The translations under genes and the position numbers were made by a program. Shown piece after piece: positions 13,321-25,410 of a stretch of DNA of 64,000 nucleotides; positions within the stretch are counted from its first letter, which is position 1, and each line of letters opens with the position of its first letter. The DNA is from Druceiella hillmani. Taxonomy: Eukaryota > Arthropoda > Insecta > Lepidoptera > Hepialidae. The notes under the pieces are model-generated. The model had not been told where the DNA came from, ran no database searches, and saw only the letters and a program-made list of their open reading frames with translations. Where the stretch lies: the NCBI GenBank assembly GCA_039881145.1, contig JAYKKI010000076.1:11029001-11093000 (forward strand), read 5' to 3'.

Positions 13321-13986
13321 AATAACATATTTCATGTATACCTATATAAAAAATTATGAGAATATAATACAATGTCATAGTTTGTAATTAAACAAACGTA
13401 CAATAAAACTAATAAACTAATGATTTATTAATGTACAAGTATAATATACAGATATAAACGTTAGATGGTCTTATGATGATCTTAAGAAAAATCTCGGATT
13501 GGAATTTGTCAATATTCATAGTAATAGTGCTGGGTAACTTCTTGAATAATATTTATTTTTCCTACAATGATTAAGAAATTTGACACCTTCCTTACAACTC
13601 GTGCATTACTTGCGACTGAACTACTCAATAAATAATGCATGACCTACCTTAATTTTATTTGGCTATAACCTAACATAATTTTACTTCACAATATTGACTA
13701 GTTTTCCAATTCATTTCACAATTATATTTCTTTAAAAAAGCTGTCGTAAAATCTTATTTTTTAAATTTTGTTTTGCAAATTGACAATAAAGGATTTATAA
13801 AAAAGGGCTCAGTTAAAAAAGTTAATTATGTATAATTTTTAATTACTCCGTAGTGTAACATCGACAAAATTAAGCTTGTGTAGATTTGTTCGGATTAAAT
13901 TATTTTTTTCTTTTATTTGGTAATAACTAATGTGTAGTGAAAGGTATCGTAATAATTAAACGTTTTTATATATTTACAATAGTTAA
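13321..13986. other. Spacer remainder, no gene recognised
   Basis: AT-rich, with no frame above 60 codons and no repeat recognised between copy D and the inner edge of the right arm. Confidence 0.6.
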
Positions 13987-14462
13987 TTAAGATCTTAACC
14001 ACGATCTCACTATTTCGTTAAAGAGGTATCTAACAAGTGTTTAGTTTAACTAGTATTTAATTGTTTGTTTTCAATATACCTGTAGTATACCAAAAAAATC
14101 AATCCCTAAGACTTTATGAGCATAACAGATAGTGTGTGCTCTAACTTTACTACTGTTGGTACCAGTACAACACATTTGAAGGATTATATTCTATCCACAT
14201 GTTGTATTGCTTAGGAGATGTGGGACTGGATTGAATTCTAAAACTCTAAATCTTGTTCTCTTTCTTTTCTCTTTTTGGAAATATAGTTTATATAAACCTT
14301 CCTATTCATTCCTCACATATTTTTGACTCGCACCCGATTTAGTCTATTTTAGTTGATGTACACAAAACATTTCATTTCGTACCTGCTCTCTAGTTATTTA
14401 GGTAACAAACTCGCTGGGGTTACAGGAGAACTTCATAGCCAAATTAAATTCGTTGATTTCAC

Positions 14463-14663
14463 TTAACAAATGAGGTAAAGTAGCATACGTATCGATCGAC
14501 GAATAGATGGGTGACAATCAATCTTAAAAATATCCATAAGAACTCCTCCACGATTCGGAAAGTACGTCAAACCACTGGTGCCCACTGGTGCCACTAGAGA
14601 GCAGCTTTTATAAGAAATACTTCTTATAAGGTTTCTTATAAGCCCAAAAAGGTCTAGTTTCAT
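14463..14663 (-). pseudogene. Relic reading frame, right-arm copy of 8979-9209
   Basis: Minus-strand frame of 66 codons with the same LVAPVGTSGLTYFPNRGG and MDIFKIDCHPSIRR segments as the left arm. It is preceded on the same strand by a separate 66-codon frame (14680-14880, beginning MLDHTKYIWELVSQIKKDIL) that ends in a stop 17 bases before this start. Both are probably fragments of one dead coding region; the endonuclease resemblance is tentative. Confidence 0.3.
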
Positions 14664-15098
14664 CTATGGGTTGCAAAGGTCAGATAGCCATTACTTTGTA
14701 TAAAAACCAGCATCCTACCAAACGCCTTGGGTTAGATAGCGGATCTCGACAAAAGATGGATAAGGGTAAATTGAAGTCAATGGTGATGGACTCGCTGGAC
14801 ATTTCTTTTAACATTTTTTGTAAAATGTCTTTTTTTATTTGCGAAACCAGTTCCCAAATGTACTTTGTATGATCCAACATCTCAATATTGGATCGTTTGA
14901 TTTAATTGTATTGGAATTGAGGTAGTCTACACACAAATTGGAGGCTGCTAAAATTCGGACTTAATTACTGATTAATATAGATGTGAAGTCAAAAGAACAT
15001 TAGTTTACCGCTACTTCCTTCGTCTTTAATCCGATTAAAAATGAGAGCGTTGTTATCAAAATAATGTCCCAATATATTTAATACATAACCTACATGCC

Positions 15099-15114
15099 TA
15101 TATATATATATATT
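15099..15114. repeat. Short (TA)8 at the mirror site of the left-arm TA array
   Basis: Flanked by CATGCC on the left and TTAGCAACTCATTACAAG on the right, the exact reverse complement of the context of 8432-8565. Only about 16 bp of TA remain here. Confidence 0.9.
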
Positions 15115-16477
15115 AGCAACTCATTACAAGTCCAAACATTGTAGGCATATTCCAACTTGTAATGAACTGTTAACATATATACAATTAAGTTAAGTGTTGG
15201 TGTGAGAGTTATCCATAATATCTTATTAGTTTATATACCGGTTCATACTAATGAACAAGATATAATAAAGTTCGTTTTTGAATATGAACGAAGTTTACAT
15301 AAAAGTAAATTACGTTTCCGATATGTTGTAGATTTCATCTTTTATTACAATAGTATAATAAACATTATTTTTAATAATATAATAAAATAGTATATAATCA
15401 AATTTCTCCACTCTTCGCTACACATAGAAATCATAAAAACTTAATTAGATAATAGTTAGACTTATTTCGTGACTTTCCACAAAAATTACTTAGAATTTTT
15501 ATTCCTTGATGCATATATAATTATATTTTTATTCAATTTGAATTTTAATGGATTGTTAGGTCGATCATATATAAAAAATGCACGCTACTGTTTTGAATAA
15601 TATTACCACTTTCTGCGGCTTATTATGAAAAAAATATAATACTGCTTAGGAGCACATGGCCTTAAAATTCACGTACTAAAACAATATTATTTTTCTAAAC
15701 TCAATTTAATTTATACGGTCTTTTGCTACTTGCGCTCTCTAAAATACCACAGTTGACTTGTATTTAATTTGCTTGGCAACATTTGCTGGTTTTCCGCTAA
15801 TTGTTTTTATTAGATGTGAAATATTGACTTGGAAACTACTCGGAGTGTTTGTGGAGTTTACAGTTATGGTGTGATCTCTTTTGTTTACATCTTAATGACC
15901 TGAACCTTCACCAGTATTTTTAAATACTAGATAAATGTGTTATGTGCCCAAATGCGTTATAATTACCATATTGCACAAGGAATTCTTGGTAAACTACACC
16001 AGTTCAACATAATTACGGTGTACCAAAACACCCATGATTTCAAGTCTTTCTCAGGTTTCACAATCATATACAAGGACACTACTTAAACAACGTCCATTTG
16101 ATTCTAGAAAATGATATATAAATCCGTTGAAGATTAAGTAGTTCTAATAGAAGTTACAGGTGGTTCAAGTCTGAAAGTGAGTCAAATTAAGCGACGGTCT
16201 GGAATACCATCTTCTATTTTGAATCAGGTTTTTATCGGAGAGAGATTGCGCTCGTGTCATGTTTAATGGATGCTAATTTAACTGTCTCAAGGTAATGCAT
16301 ATAGAGTGAGTCTTTTAAAAAAAAATTAAAGTTAGATGATGCAAATTTGTCGACAGCATATCTCGGAGTTTAAGGTAAAAATCATTCAATTCAAGGGTAT
16401 TATTTATTTACTTGCCCTCCCATCTAATACCCTACACCTATCGTCATTTTCAAATTAATTCTCGATGAACCCAAGGA

Positions 16478-16525
16478 ATGGCATATGGGTTTATGGACCT
16501 CATGAAGTTACCGCTTAAATTGAAG
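16478..16525 (+). other. Candidate first exon, right-arm copy (MAYGFMDLMKLPLKLK)
   Basis: ATG in AAGGAATGG context, 16 codons, ending AAG|GTAAGT. It matches 7037-7084 with one amino-acid change. A 305-base intron would lead to the candidate exon at 16831. An overlapping frame (16542-16748, beginning MMLSFIFFLKYSKHD) is also shared with the left arm (6790-7020) but would lie inside that intron. Confidence 0.25.
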
Positions 16526-16830
16526 GTAAGTCTTTTTTCTTTTGATGTTGTCTTTTATTTTTTTTCTAAAATATTCAAAGCACGACACACATTTATATTA
16601 TACATACAGGACATATTATACTAAGATACATTTAGTGAAGTCCGCTCCACCATACTCAGCCATACGTGAAACTTTTATTCTATTTAGCGATGAGCTAATC
16701 AATCTTCCATGTAAAAAAACTCTGAATGCGAAGACCAAATGTCCGTAAGTAGAAATTCATGGTGGAAGATATGGAGACATAAGGGATTTTAAACGATTAT
16801 AATTTTGCCTGGTATAAAGATTCTTCATAG

Positions 16831-16890
16831 ATGAGTACTCAAGAGAAAAGTTTCAGGAAACCTCTTAGGCTGAAACAGTCGATGTGTGAG
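16831..16890 (+). other. Candidate internal exon, right-arm copy
   Basis: TTCATAG|ATGAGTACTCAAG to TGTGAG|GTAAAA, 20 codons, same frame as 6692-6751. The acceptor is poorer than in the left arm. No continuation exon was found with confidence; the stretch at 17768-17833 (frame MNSTSDKVEHDNEMNTPLE) looks coding-like but meets a stop in both arms. Confidence 0.22.
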
Positions 16891-17002
16891 GTAAAATAAA
16901 AACTAAAATTTGGAACTTGGAGTGTGAAAATAATGACAACAGCAAGTGATAAACAAAACGGATAATCACGTGTTTTGTATTTCGGGAATGAGTTACATAT
17001 CT

Positions 17003-17041
17003 CACAAGATCTTAATTAACTTGGCTAATTAAGAACTTGTG
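17003..17041. repeat. Small hairpin 2 in the right arm
   Basis: CACAAGATCTTAATTA, a 7-base loop, then TAATTAAGAACTTGTG. This is the counterpart of 6541-6579 with one mismatch in the stem. Confidence 0.88.
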
Positions 17042-17520
17042 ATAAATAATAAAATTTGATTGAAGAATTCGTGATAAGCAAAAAAAAACTTTTTCTCAAC
17101 AAAGCAGTATTAAGAAGTCTCATTTTGTAGGATTCTACTATTGTTTGTATTATAAAAGGAATAGATTTTCCAACTAACGAAATAATTATTGTATAAATTT
17201 ATAATCCTACAAATGATACAGAAGATGAAAAATAAAATAAATTTTACAACTATTTGTAAAAAGTGACAAACAAAATAATAAAAGTGTGTTTCATCCTTGT
17301 AAGGGTAGATTTAAATGCAAACTCTGTTAAAAATCACATAGAAAACAAATATTTTCAGCAATAAAGCTAGGAAGAAGAAATGAAAACGGTAAAGTATTTC
17401 TTTATTACCATTTTATGAGCTAAAAAATCATGGAAGTGACAAATTTAAATACAAATAATTCATAATTTAACGTGGAAGTCCCCTAATATTAAAAAATCAA
17501 CTTTAATGTAAATAGTGCGT

Positions 17521-17564
17521 ATCCCATTGGCTTTACCGAAATATCAGTAAGGCCAATGGGATAT
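17521..17564. repeat. Small hairpin 1 in the right arm
   Basis: ATCCCATTGGC and GCCAATGGGAT around an AT-rich loop; counterpart of 6019-6064. Confidence 0.8.
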
Positions 17565-19549
17565 CACAAGATAAAACGGTGACGTTATAAATAGTAACCA
17601 TTATCAATTTGAACTCCATTTTAAACTTCAAGAGCATTGTAGTATTAAGAGCAATTCAAAATATGCAAAGTTTTGAATAAACAAATATTGAAAAAAAAAC
17701 ATTAAGCACAATTTCAATCTTGAATTAAAGAATGTGTTTTCATTATTATTAATTCAGGTAGTAATATGAACTCAACTAGTGATAAGGTTGAGCATGACAA
17801 TGAAATGAATACACCTCTAGAGTGCCACAAAATCTAATCCTTACAGCGTCTCTCTTATGTTTGCCACAAAGACTGGAAAAACCTAATATATCGGGACAAC
17901 GGTTGTACATGAAACAAATCAAGGATAGTGAGTGGAAAATTTGACAACAAGAATGTTAAGACAAGATCACAGTGGTGAGCGTCGCAAAGTGAGGCGCCTT
18001 ATGTGTCATTGGATACGAAAAGAAAAAAAGTAAATAAGAACGTAGTACTTAAAAAAGCATATCAAGTCGGTTAGAAGCATATCAAATACATCATTAGCAG
18101 TAATATGTTTCAAAAAATTTACTAAATGCTTGAGACGGTGTTTTAATTATAAAAATGGGAAAAATTGACAGTGATCTGCAGTAAAACTTATTTGAGACGT
18201 TAAATTTGTTTTTTGAAGTTATACTTCTTTAGGCGCGTTATGAAAAAATGATGATAGTGAAATTTTAAGATTTGTCACACAAAAGTTACAGTATGAAGTT
18301 GCAGCGGTTGCAATCTCGAAACTACATTCACACACATGTTTTAATTTCATATAAGTGCGATTTATATATGTGCTGATAAATTATATTCAGTAGTGATTTA
18401 AATTCAATATTTTGATTAATATAATTACTATTCGTAAATATTAGTGAAAAATTGTGTTTATAGACTTTTTCAAGTGCTCCAATATAATTGAGGTTATCTA
18501 TCCGTATGTATTATTTGTCATTACCGGAAGATGCTATGGTAGTGGACATAATTTAAAAATAACATTCGGATAATAAGAGAATTTATGTTACCCTTAATGT
18601 AAGAAAATAAATATTTATTTATTTAATTTTTCAAATTTAAACTGAACTTTATTGAATGTGTTGACTATCCTTTGCCAGTCCTTTTATTATTTTATTGTAA
18701 TTTATTATTTGCATACAATTAAAAACTTTTTAATGTTTATTAAATAAATTTTTTAATGATGCCAAAGAAGTATAACTTCTCACGCGCGCACATGAGTACA
18801 CGCACCCTTTTTTTTATCAAATAGATGAGCTGAAATTAATCTGATTGTATTAAAGCATAATATTATATTTTAATCTTCAATAACCAAGTCTGTGCGATAC
18901 ATGTAGTAGTATTTGATTTAAGAGATATGTAAGGTCTCATATTTCACCATCAATAATCATTGAAATGTATAAGCCAACTTCATTATTGTTGTTATTGATT
19001 GATGCGGCAAGTATCCTCGCTAACCATACTTAACGTATCATCTAGTGGATATTTTCAACATTTTAACATTTTTCAACAGACATCCATTTACATCAAGTTT
19101 AAAAAACCTTCTAGAATCGTTGAAATAAACTGTTCAGATTGTTTACTTCAACATCCAACGACTTGCTCGATCTAAATTTGTTCCTCTATCTTTTCACCAA
19201 AGTATCCGAACTTATCTACAATTATCCTTCAACATTAGTTGAATCTAATATGTTTATAGCGCAAACTATTATTTAGTTTTGAGGTATAAACTAAATTAAG
19301 CCAACTAGCTATGTCGATTAGTCTAAACTGTTTGATTATTTATGGCGTTTCCGTTGCAATAGATTGCAGTATTCCCGTCGTAATAGATTGCAGTATCCGA
19401 TAATTATCGAATAAATATGTATCAGTCGATCATTAGTTAATCGGTATTTTCTATCAACCTTTACGTTAAAAGCAACATTTTAGTAATAAATTAAGCATAC
19501 TTAACCTCCAAGGTAATCTTTTATTTATTATGGGCATGATTCAACAATT

Positions 19550-19650
19550 AGAAACCTAGGTCGTGGTAAAGAAAGTAGAAATAATACTACATCACGTAGT
19601 TTCATTTAATTGTGAACAATGAATTTCTACAAAATTAACGCCAAATGTAT
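19550..19650 (+). mobile_element. Palindromic element, copy E (3' arm with tail)
   Basis: It starts abruptly at AGAAACCTAGGTCGTGG, 11 bp beyond the outer edge of the right inverted-repeat arm, runs through TACATCACGTAGTTTC, and ends with the family tail (AATTAACGCCAAATGTAT). With copy B on the other side, both outer edges of the giant inverted repeat touch broken palindromic elements. Confidence 0.8.
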
Positions 19651-19656
19651 ATAATA

Positions 19657-19700
19657 AGGGATTGCTCCTGTAGTAGTAAGTTCGCCTTACATATTAAGAC
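19657..19700 (+). mobile_element. LINE/SINE 3'-tail fragment
   Basis: GGGATTGCTCCTGTAGTAG and TAAGTTCGCCTTACATATTA match, with changes, the tail of the retroposon at 13140-13210. It directly follows copy E. Confidence 0.5.
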
Positions 19701-20244
19701 ATGAAAGAAAATGTTATCGTTGTTATCGTCGCCTTTGCTGTTATTACTAGAAGGTTTTTTTTCACCGAAAATGGTGATGGTTTAAATTTAAGTTTAAACT
19801 ACAATGATTGCTAATGAAACTGTGACACAGTTTATTCTGATCGACTTAAAATAACATAATAAATGAAAAGAAAATAAAGGAAGGAGTTGTTTGATTGGGG
19901 TAATGTATCATAAAAACTAATAAAAATAAATACTAAAAGATATTTTACAATCCCACATACACAATTTAAACATTTTATGCCCATAATAATTTTAAATTTC
20001 GAATTCCAATTAATAAAATATTATTAAACATAGTTAAGAATGCGGCATATATATGGTTTCTGTTCCATAATTAAATATATGGTAGGCAATTTAGATTGTG
20101 GAGTGGATCTCCAGAATTAACAAAAAAGAACTTTAAATACCTCCGCTAATATTGCAAATTTCATAATTCAATTATAAAACAAATTTAGAATACCAGATTT
20201 TGATAAAAGCAAAAATACAAATAAATAAATGGTAAAGACACTAG

Positions 20245-20530
20245 TTTAACTGCCATAAAAGTCAGCGAAAAGTACCCTTTAGGTTTTGATTTATTTGCGA
20301 GTGTCAAAATTTTCGGCATAAATGTCCGTATTTTTTATTATGTTGACTTAGAATCTTGATTTTTTTTACAGCTCTAATGGACCATAAACCTAAGTATTTG
20401 ATATTGATTTCAATTGATACATCCAGAATTCCTGAAAAAAAGGGTCTTGATAGACCGACGGACGAACGACGAAATGATCCGAAAAAGGTTCTTTTTTCAT
20501 TTTGAGGTACGAAACCCTGCAGAACCCTGC
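20245..20530 (-). repeat. Dispersed lepidopteran repeat, minus orientation
   Basis: Reading minus: a TTCGTACCTCAAAATGAAAA start, a GGATCATTTCGTCGTTCGTC core, AAGACCC, then AATCAAGATTCTAAGTCAAC, ACGGACATTTATGCCG and AATTTTGACACTCGC. I recognise this order as a high-copy repeat in moth and butterfly introns. Frames read across it (20304-20608) are not genes. Fragments of the same repeat lie near 22540-22630, 30640-30690 and 31488-31780. Confidence 0.6.
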
Positions 20531-20608
20531 AGCCTGCGAGAATTCTGTCAAACAACACTCATTGAAATGAAGTAAGATATGAAACATACTAATTAAGCTA
20601 TGACACAA

Positions 20609-21503
20609 TCACAATTTAATGGTAAATAAAACTTATTATGAAAAACAAACCCACAATAAATCAATCGCTTCTCAAACGGAACAACACGATTTTTTATTAT
20701 ATAGCAGTAGCCATTTGCTGTGAAAAAAAAATCTTCACTCTGTAAGTATGTCACGTAATTCTCTCAATTTTGTAAGTATCTACTGCACTAGTTGATGATA
20801 TCGTTGGGGAAATCCACTACTCACGTAAATAATGTGATTTTTTCTGAAATAATTAGAATTTATGTTCATCAGTCCATAGGAAACGTTTTAAGTTTTCGCC
20901 CGTCCAATGTTGATATTTTCGAGACCGCCCTATTATTTTTTGTAGATTTACATGCCTCAAAAGCAGTTTTTTCACTAAAATTCTAATCCAAAAATCAAAT
21001 TAAATAATTAAAATAAATTAATTTGAATAAAAATTGCTTATGTTATTTTCACAAGTATTTTCTATTGATCCTTGTCTTATCAATGTCGATCGTAGAAGAG
21101 TTACATTAATGAGATCTTAATTAATCTGTATGAAAAATTATTTCTGATAAGTTTTGTTTATGTAACAAATATGCGACATCCAAGCATTTCAATCTGTGAC
21201 CAGGGTTGCCGTAATAAACTTACCGTTGCCGTTGACAATCTAATTCAGACATAGTCTAAAGAGGTTACCGAATGTACAAGGTATCGTTTGAGTGAACGAA
21301 ATAAAATTGATTCGGATTAAAATGAAGGGAAACTTTAACTATATAAAAATTGTGAACATAACGCTATTTTTTCTATATTAAAAAAATGTCTCTTCCTGGC
21401 GTTAGTTGCAATAAACGAATACACTTACAACATATTTCTTTACAATCTAACCGATTAACCACTATTTAATTGATTTCTCATTAATATCTCGATAATTTTA
21501 AAG

Positions 21504-21506
<3 letters not shown>
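20609..21506. other. AT-rich stretch, no gene recognised
   Basis: Only short frames without motifs (for example 20792-20986). No repeat family recognised. Confidence 0.55.

Positions 21507-21562
<56 letters not shown>
21507..21562. repeat. (TA)n microsatellite
   Basis: About 28 uninterrupted TA units. Confidence 0.97.
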
Positions 21563-21565
<3 letters not shown>

Positions 21566-21730
21566 GTTTTCTGTAACTAATAACGACGGTGTTCAAGTTT
21601 CGTTGTAGGCATAAATCAAAGTTATAATTTTATTTTTTTTCCTTCCAATTAATCCTCAAGAATGTGATGTAGCCTTATCGAAAATAAGTTGTAAAAATAT
21701 AAAGTATTTCAAAAAATGGTAATCATATTA

Positions 21731-21981
21731 AGATATAAGAGGAATACCACGGTAAGGCATTTTAAGACATAAGAGGAATACTATTGTAGGCATTATAAGA
21801 TATAATAGGAATATCATTGTAGGCATTATAAGATATAAGAGGTATACAATTGTAAGGCATTATGACACATAAGAGGAATATTGTTATAAGATAGTGTAAG
21901 ATATAAGAGGAATATCATTATAAGGCATTGTCAGATTTAAGAGGAATACCACTGTAAGACATTATAAGATATAAGAGGAAG
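21731..21981. repeat. Tandem array of a 33-34 bp unit, about 7.5 copies
   Basis: Units begin AGATATAAGAGGAATAYCAY and end TGTAAGGCATTATA. Copies differ from one another by several bases, so the array is old compared with the 36 bp array at 32129. No reading frame is kept. Confidence 0.9.
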
Positions 21982-23230
21982 AGAATGTCACGGACGTGTA
22001 ATGAAATTAAATTTTATGTGAATCAATGATCTCACCCTGAAATATATCATACTAACTTTGATCTCTAGTACATTAAAATATTAAACAATGTTACTGACGG
22101 TCTTATTGACGCCAAGAATCATAAAATATTTAAGGACATATTACCGAATAAAATCTATGGCCGCTCTTCGTTTGTGATCTGTATAAACGAAGTATCTGAT
22201 ATATTTTCTTTTTGTATTTTGTTAGTTGTTCTATCTTTATTACAAAACAGAATAACGGACTACTTTAAAACCGACCTTGACGTCGGATAGCCATTTGCTT
22301 ATCGCAGGCGCTTTTTTCGAAGCTCATTTGGCATAAAAAGTTGCGATTTGGTATAAATGTGTGAAGTTATGGTTCATTTATGAATATTGAAACAAGTTTA
22401 ATTTTCAATTTGGGGATTGAAGGGCGAAGAGGTGCCAAAAAATTATTGAATATTTTATGGCAACTTATGCTATTTCAGAATTATGAACCAAGTTTATTGT
22501 GTATTTTTTTGTATCAAATTTATCATTACTGGAACGGTTTATAGGATTCCCTATCTCGAAAGGAAAAACGGAACCCTTATAAGGTCATTTATTAGTCTTA
22601 TAAGGTCTTACTTTTTTTTAAAACCACGAAGAATTATTATATTAATATTATGAAAAACCATGCCGTTTTATGAGAAAAAAGTTACATTTGAAATAGTGTA
22701 CAAAAAGTTATGATTAAAATATTATAAAAAAGAAGTCCGCTTGAGGTTTAAGTACCTAATCGTCAAATGATTTAACGGGTTCCACTTTTCTTTACAGGGC
22801 ATGTATTGAATTCTCTCTCTGCGGCTTTGTCATAAATATATACCACTAAATTTCATCGCAAACCTGACTCCCTCTTGACAGGAGTACATATTAGATGTAC
22901 AGTTATTCCAAATATTTTTGCTTTACTTTCTGTTCATTGCAACGATTTCATTATACTCCCACGATTCACTCCCACGATTTCACTACACATGCAGTTATTG
23001 GTTCGATGCTTAATAAATTAAACACCTTTGATAAATAGCCGACATATTGCCGCATTTCACATATATAAGCTGTTTATATTTAGATTAATGGAAAAGGTTA
23101 CATTAATTATCATCGTTATCGTCATTAATCCACCTCCGTTGCTAATATTGCAGTGAATCGTGAGAACAAATAATTTGTTTAAAATCTCCGTCAAACTCAG
23201 TGGCGCAGAAAGTTCCTCTTACTAGCAATT
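21982..23230. other. No gene recognised; fragment of dispersed repeat inside
   Basis: At about 22540-22630 the sequence GGAAAAACGGAACCCTTATA and the text around it match the start of the dispersed repeat seen at 20245 and 31488. The rest shows nothing I can name. Confidence 0.5.
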
Positions 23231-23636
23231 ATATTTATTTATTTATTTTTGTTTATTAACTGTTATGTATAGTACATATGGCGGACTTATAGCTACATGA
23301 AGAATCTCTTCTAGTCAACCATAAGAATTTGTATTGAAATTTAGTTGGTAGACTGTAAGATATTTTACAATGAAAATTCTTTAAAGCTCATTCGCTTACA
23401 CGAAAAAAAAAAATTTAAAAAAAATAAAAAAGTAAAGTAAAAAATAAACTGTTGACTTGTGTTGGGACGGGAAAGACAGGAAAGGACAGGGACACAAAGG
23501 AAAATGTTTCAGGAGAGACAAGACTTTTTCACTCGATCTTTGAAAATATTTAGAGACGTTATTTTTCTGATATCAGGATCCAGGTGATTCCAAATTTTTG
23601 CTGCTTGGACAGTGAAGGATTAACATATACTAGAAT
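23231..23636 (-). mobile_element. 5'-truncated LINE, 3' end with reverse-transcriptase C-terminus
   Basis: Reading minus: the frame FTVQAAKIWNHLDPDIRK, then ITSLNIFKDRVKKSCLS and a stop at 23509-23511. This is the typical C-terminus of a non-LTR reverse transcriptase (a W-N-x-L-P/D-x-x-I-R motif, then S-L-x-x-F-K-x-x-x-K). A 3' untranslated region of about 250 bases follows, ending in the GCTATAAGTCCGCCATATGT tail and ATTTATTT-type repeats (23231-23247). Upstream coding sequence is missing, so the copy is dead. The clade cannot be settled by eye (CR1/L2-like is my guess). Its tail matches the SINE at 35372. Confidence 0.75.
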
Positions 23637-23715
23637 TAAAAAAAATTACATGAGTTTGTTGTTACATAATTAACAAAAAAATATGCAAGAAGAACTATTT
23701 CAATCATGATATTCT

Positions 23716-23912
<197 letters not shown>

Positions 23913-23973
23913 AATGTATAATTAAGGTCAGTTTATGTTAGATTGAATAGGCACTGTGCAAAATGCTGTAACT

Positions 23974-24045
23974 GATAAGTGACAGTAGCGAAATCTATAA
24001 AGTTTGTAATAAATATCAAATTATAATTCCGCTACTGTCATTTAT
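23974..24045. repeat. Imperfect hairpin, about 18 bp stem with a 33-base loop
   Basis: GATAAGTGACAGTAGCGAAA pairs with TTCCGCTACTGTCATTTAT with two mismatches. The size would fit a small RNA precursor, but the stem is short and the loop large, so a degenerate foldback element is equally likely. Confidence 0.7.
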
Positions 24046-25258
24046 ACCAATGAAAAGCCACCAAAGATAAAGTCTATGGTTGTGTTTTCTTTCAAGTAAA
24101 TAAAGAAAAATAGCAAAAGTTTACTTTACGAACTTCCTTGCCAAATATTTCTTCGCTTAAATTGTAATTGTGCTTGTTTAATACGTAATTGCGTAACAAA
24201 TACAATGGAATATTATTTATCAACAAACCATTATTTCTCATTATAATCGACAGCGATTTATATTCATGCAACTACTTCTCTTGTCACCTTTATAACAAGA
24301 CCCGTCTTAAATAGTTTCTCCCCTTTATCAGTCGTACTTTTTCCTATTTCACCAAAAAACTGAAAGCCTTGTTTTATAGTCTATTTATTTTACAAGAACT
24401 GCAGTACGCTGACTTTAATACATACCTAAACAAAAATTCTTGTGATATGGCGCGGTGAATGCCACAAAACTGTTTTTCGTTTTCGTATTTCTTGTTCGTT
24501 CCCTATGCCAGTAGATTTAGTTGTTACGAGATAAGTCGATTTAAGAGAGAATTAAAATTCGCCAGAGTACAGGCAATCTTTTTTGTAATTTATATGTTAT
24601 TTTTATAATTAATGTAAGAATGAATTTATATTCAATAACCAATTAGAAGAAATATACAATTTTCATGTAAATGTTTCTTTTAATTCTGCATTTTGAACTC
24701 CTAGCTACAAAAATCAATATTTAAAATTTTGCTACTGACTCACATTTAAATGGATTAGATTAGCAAAGATTGTTTTTTTTAAACGACACTGACTCTTTCA
24801 TTAATAAAACTAAAAAAATTATAAATCGAATAGTAAATAAATTATGTAAATACCTGCATACATATTAATAACACAAAAATGAAGGTGATTAATTTTCTTA
24901 CCAGGCTGTATTTACGTGTACTATTTTCAGTATAAATTAATATTTTCCCTCCCCTATATTTGTTACAGTTCTATTGATATTTATTTTTTCAAATCACAAT
25001 TTTTGCTATATTTTTTTAAGTCGAACATAACGAAAAATCAATCACATTGGTGGTATGTAAAGAAAACGATGGATGGAGATTTCAACTTCATTAACGAATC
25101 TACTACGCTACTGTGCGCATCAGTGTAGTAGCAGATCGCCGCAGTTCACTCCCATACATATGGTTGCACGAGACTTAAAAAACAAAAGGAAACGAATCAG
25201 TAAAAATATATGGAATTATAATTAGCTCTAATTAAGAGCCATTAGCTTATAATTACTT
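24046..25258. other. AT-rich stretch, no gene recognised
   Basis: A 70-codon frame at 24916-25128 has no motif. CGCAGTTCACTC at about 25142 resembles the transcription start of the two cuticle genes, but no TATA box or matching exon accompanies it. Confidence 0.5.
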
Positions 25259-25260
25259 AT

Positions 25261-25314
25261 TCATAATTTATTAGAGAGGGTACTTTTTCATCATTTATTA
25301 GAAAAGGTACCTCC
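25261..25314. repeat. 27 bp tandem duplication
   Basis: Two adjacent units, each starting TCATMATTTATTAGA and ending GGTACYTYY, lie just upstream of the candidate signal-peptide exon. Confidence 0.8.
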
Positions 25315-25333
25315 AAATGAGGGTAGCCCAAAC

Positions 25334-25406
25334 ATGAAAATGTTACTTGTAATGCTAATGATATCATTAGCATTGTGTGCTTATTTAGTAGAACCTTTTA
25401 ACGAAG
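25334..25406 (+). CDS. Candidate first exon encoding a signal peptide
   Basis: The ATG at 25334 opens a 24-codon stretch, MKMLLVMLMISLALCAYLVE then PFNE, followed by GAAG|GTAGGT, a good 5' splice site (phase 1). A charged start, a hydrophobic core of about 12 residues and an Ala-rich end make a convincing signal peptide for a small secreted protein. Without splicing the frame stops four codons later. I found no downstream exon that continues it, no TATA box, and no known family. It could be the first exon of an unrecognised secreted peptide gene, a pseudogene or chance. The cuticle genes here have only three codons in exon 1, so this is not one of them. Confidence 0.27.
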
Positions 25407-25410
25407 GTAG

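Larger units (their letters stand above)
13987..19539. repeat. Right arm of the giant inverted repeat (about 5.55 kb)
   Basis: Reverse complement of 4085-9653. Inner end AAGATCTTAACCACGATCTC, outer end TTATTATGGGCATGA at 19539. Eleven bases beyond the outer end, copy E of the palindromic element begins, mirroring copy B on the left. Relative to the left arm it lacks about 118 bp of TA repeats near 15100 and carries other small insertions, for example about 20 bp at 16747-16767 with GTAAGTAGAAATTCATGG. Frames kept between the arms are listed separately. Confidence 0.93.

Noticed and set aside
25130..25150. CGCAGTTCACTC as the lost promoter of the RR-1 pseudogene
   Set aside because: It shares the initiator with the cuticle promoters, but there is no TATA box, none of the conserved upstream block, no M-R-S exon, and it is 2.3 kb from the pseudogene.
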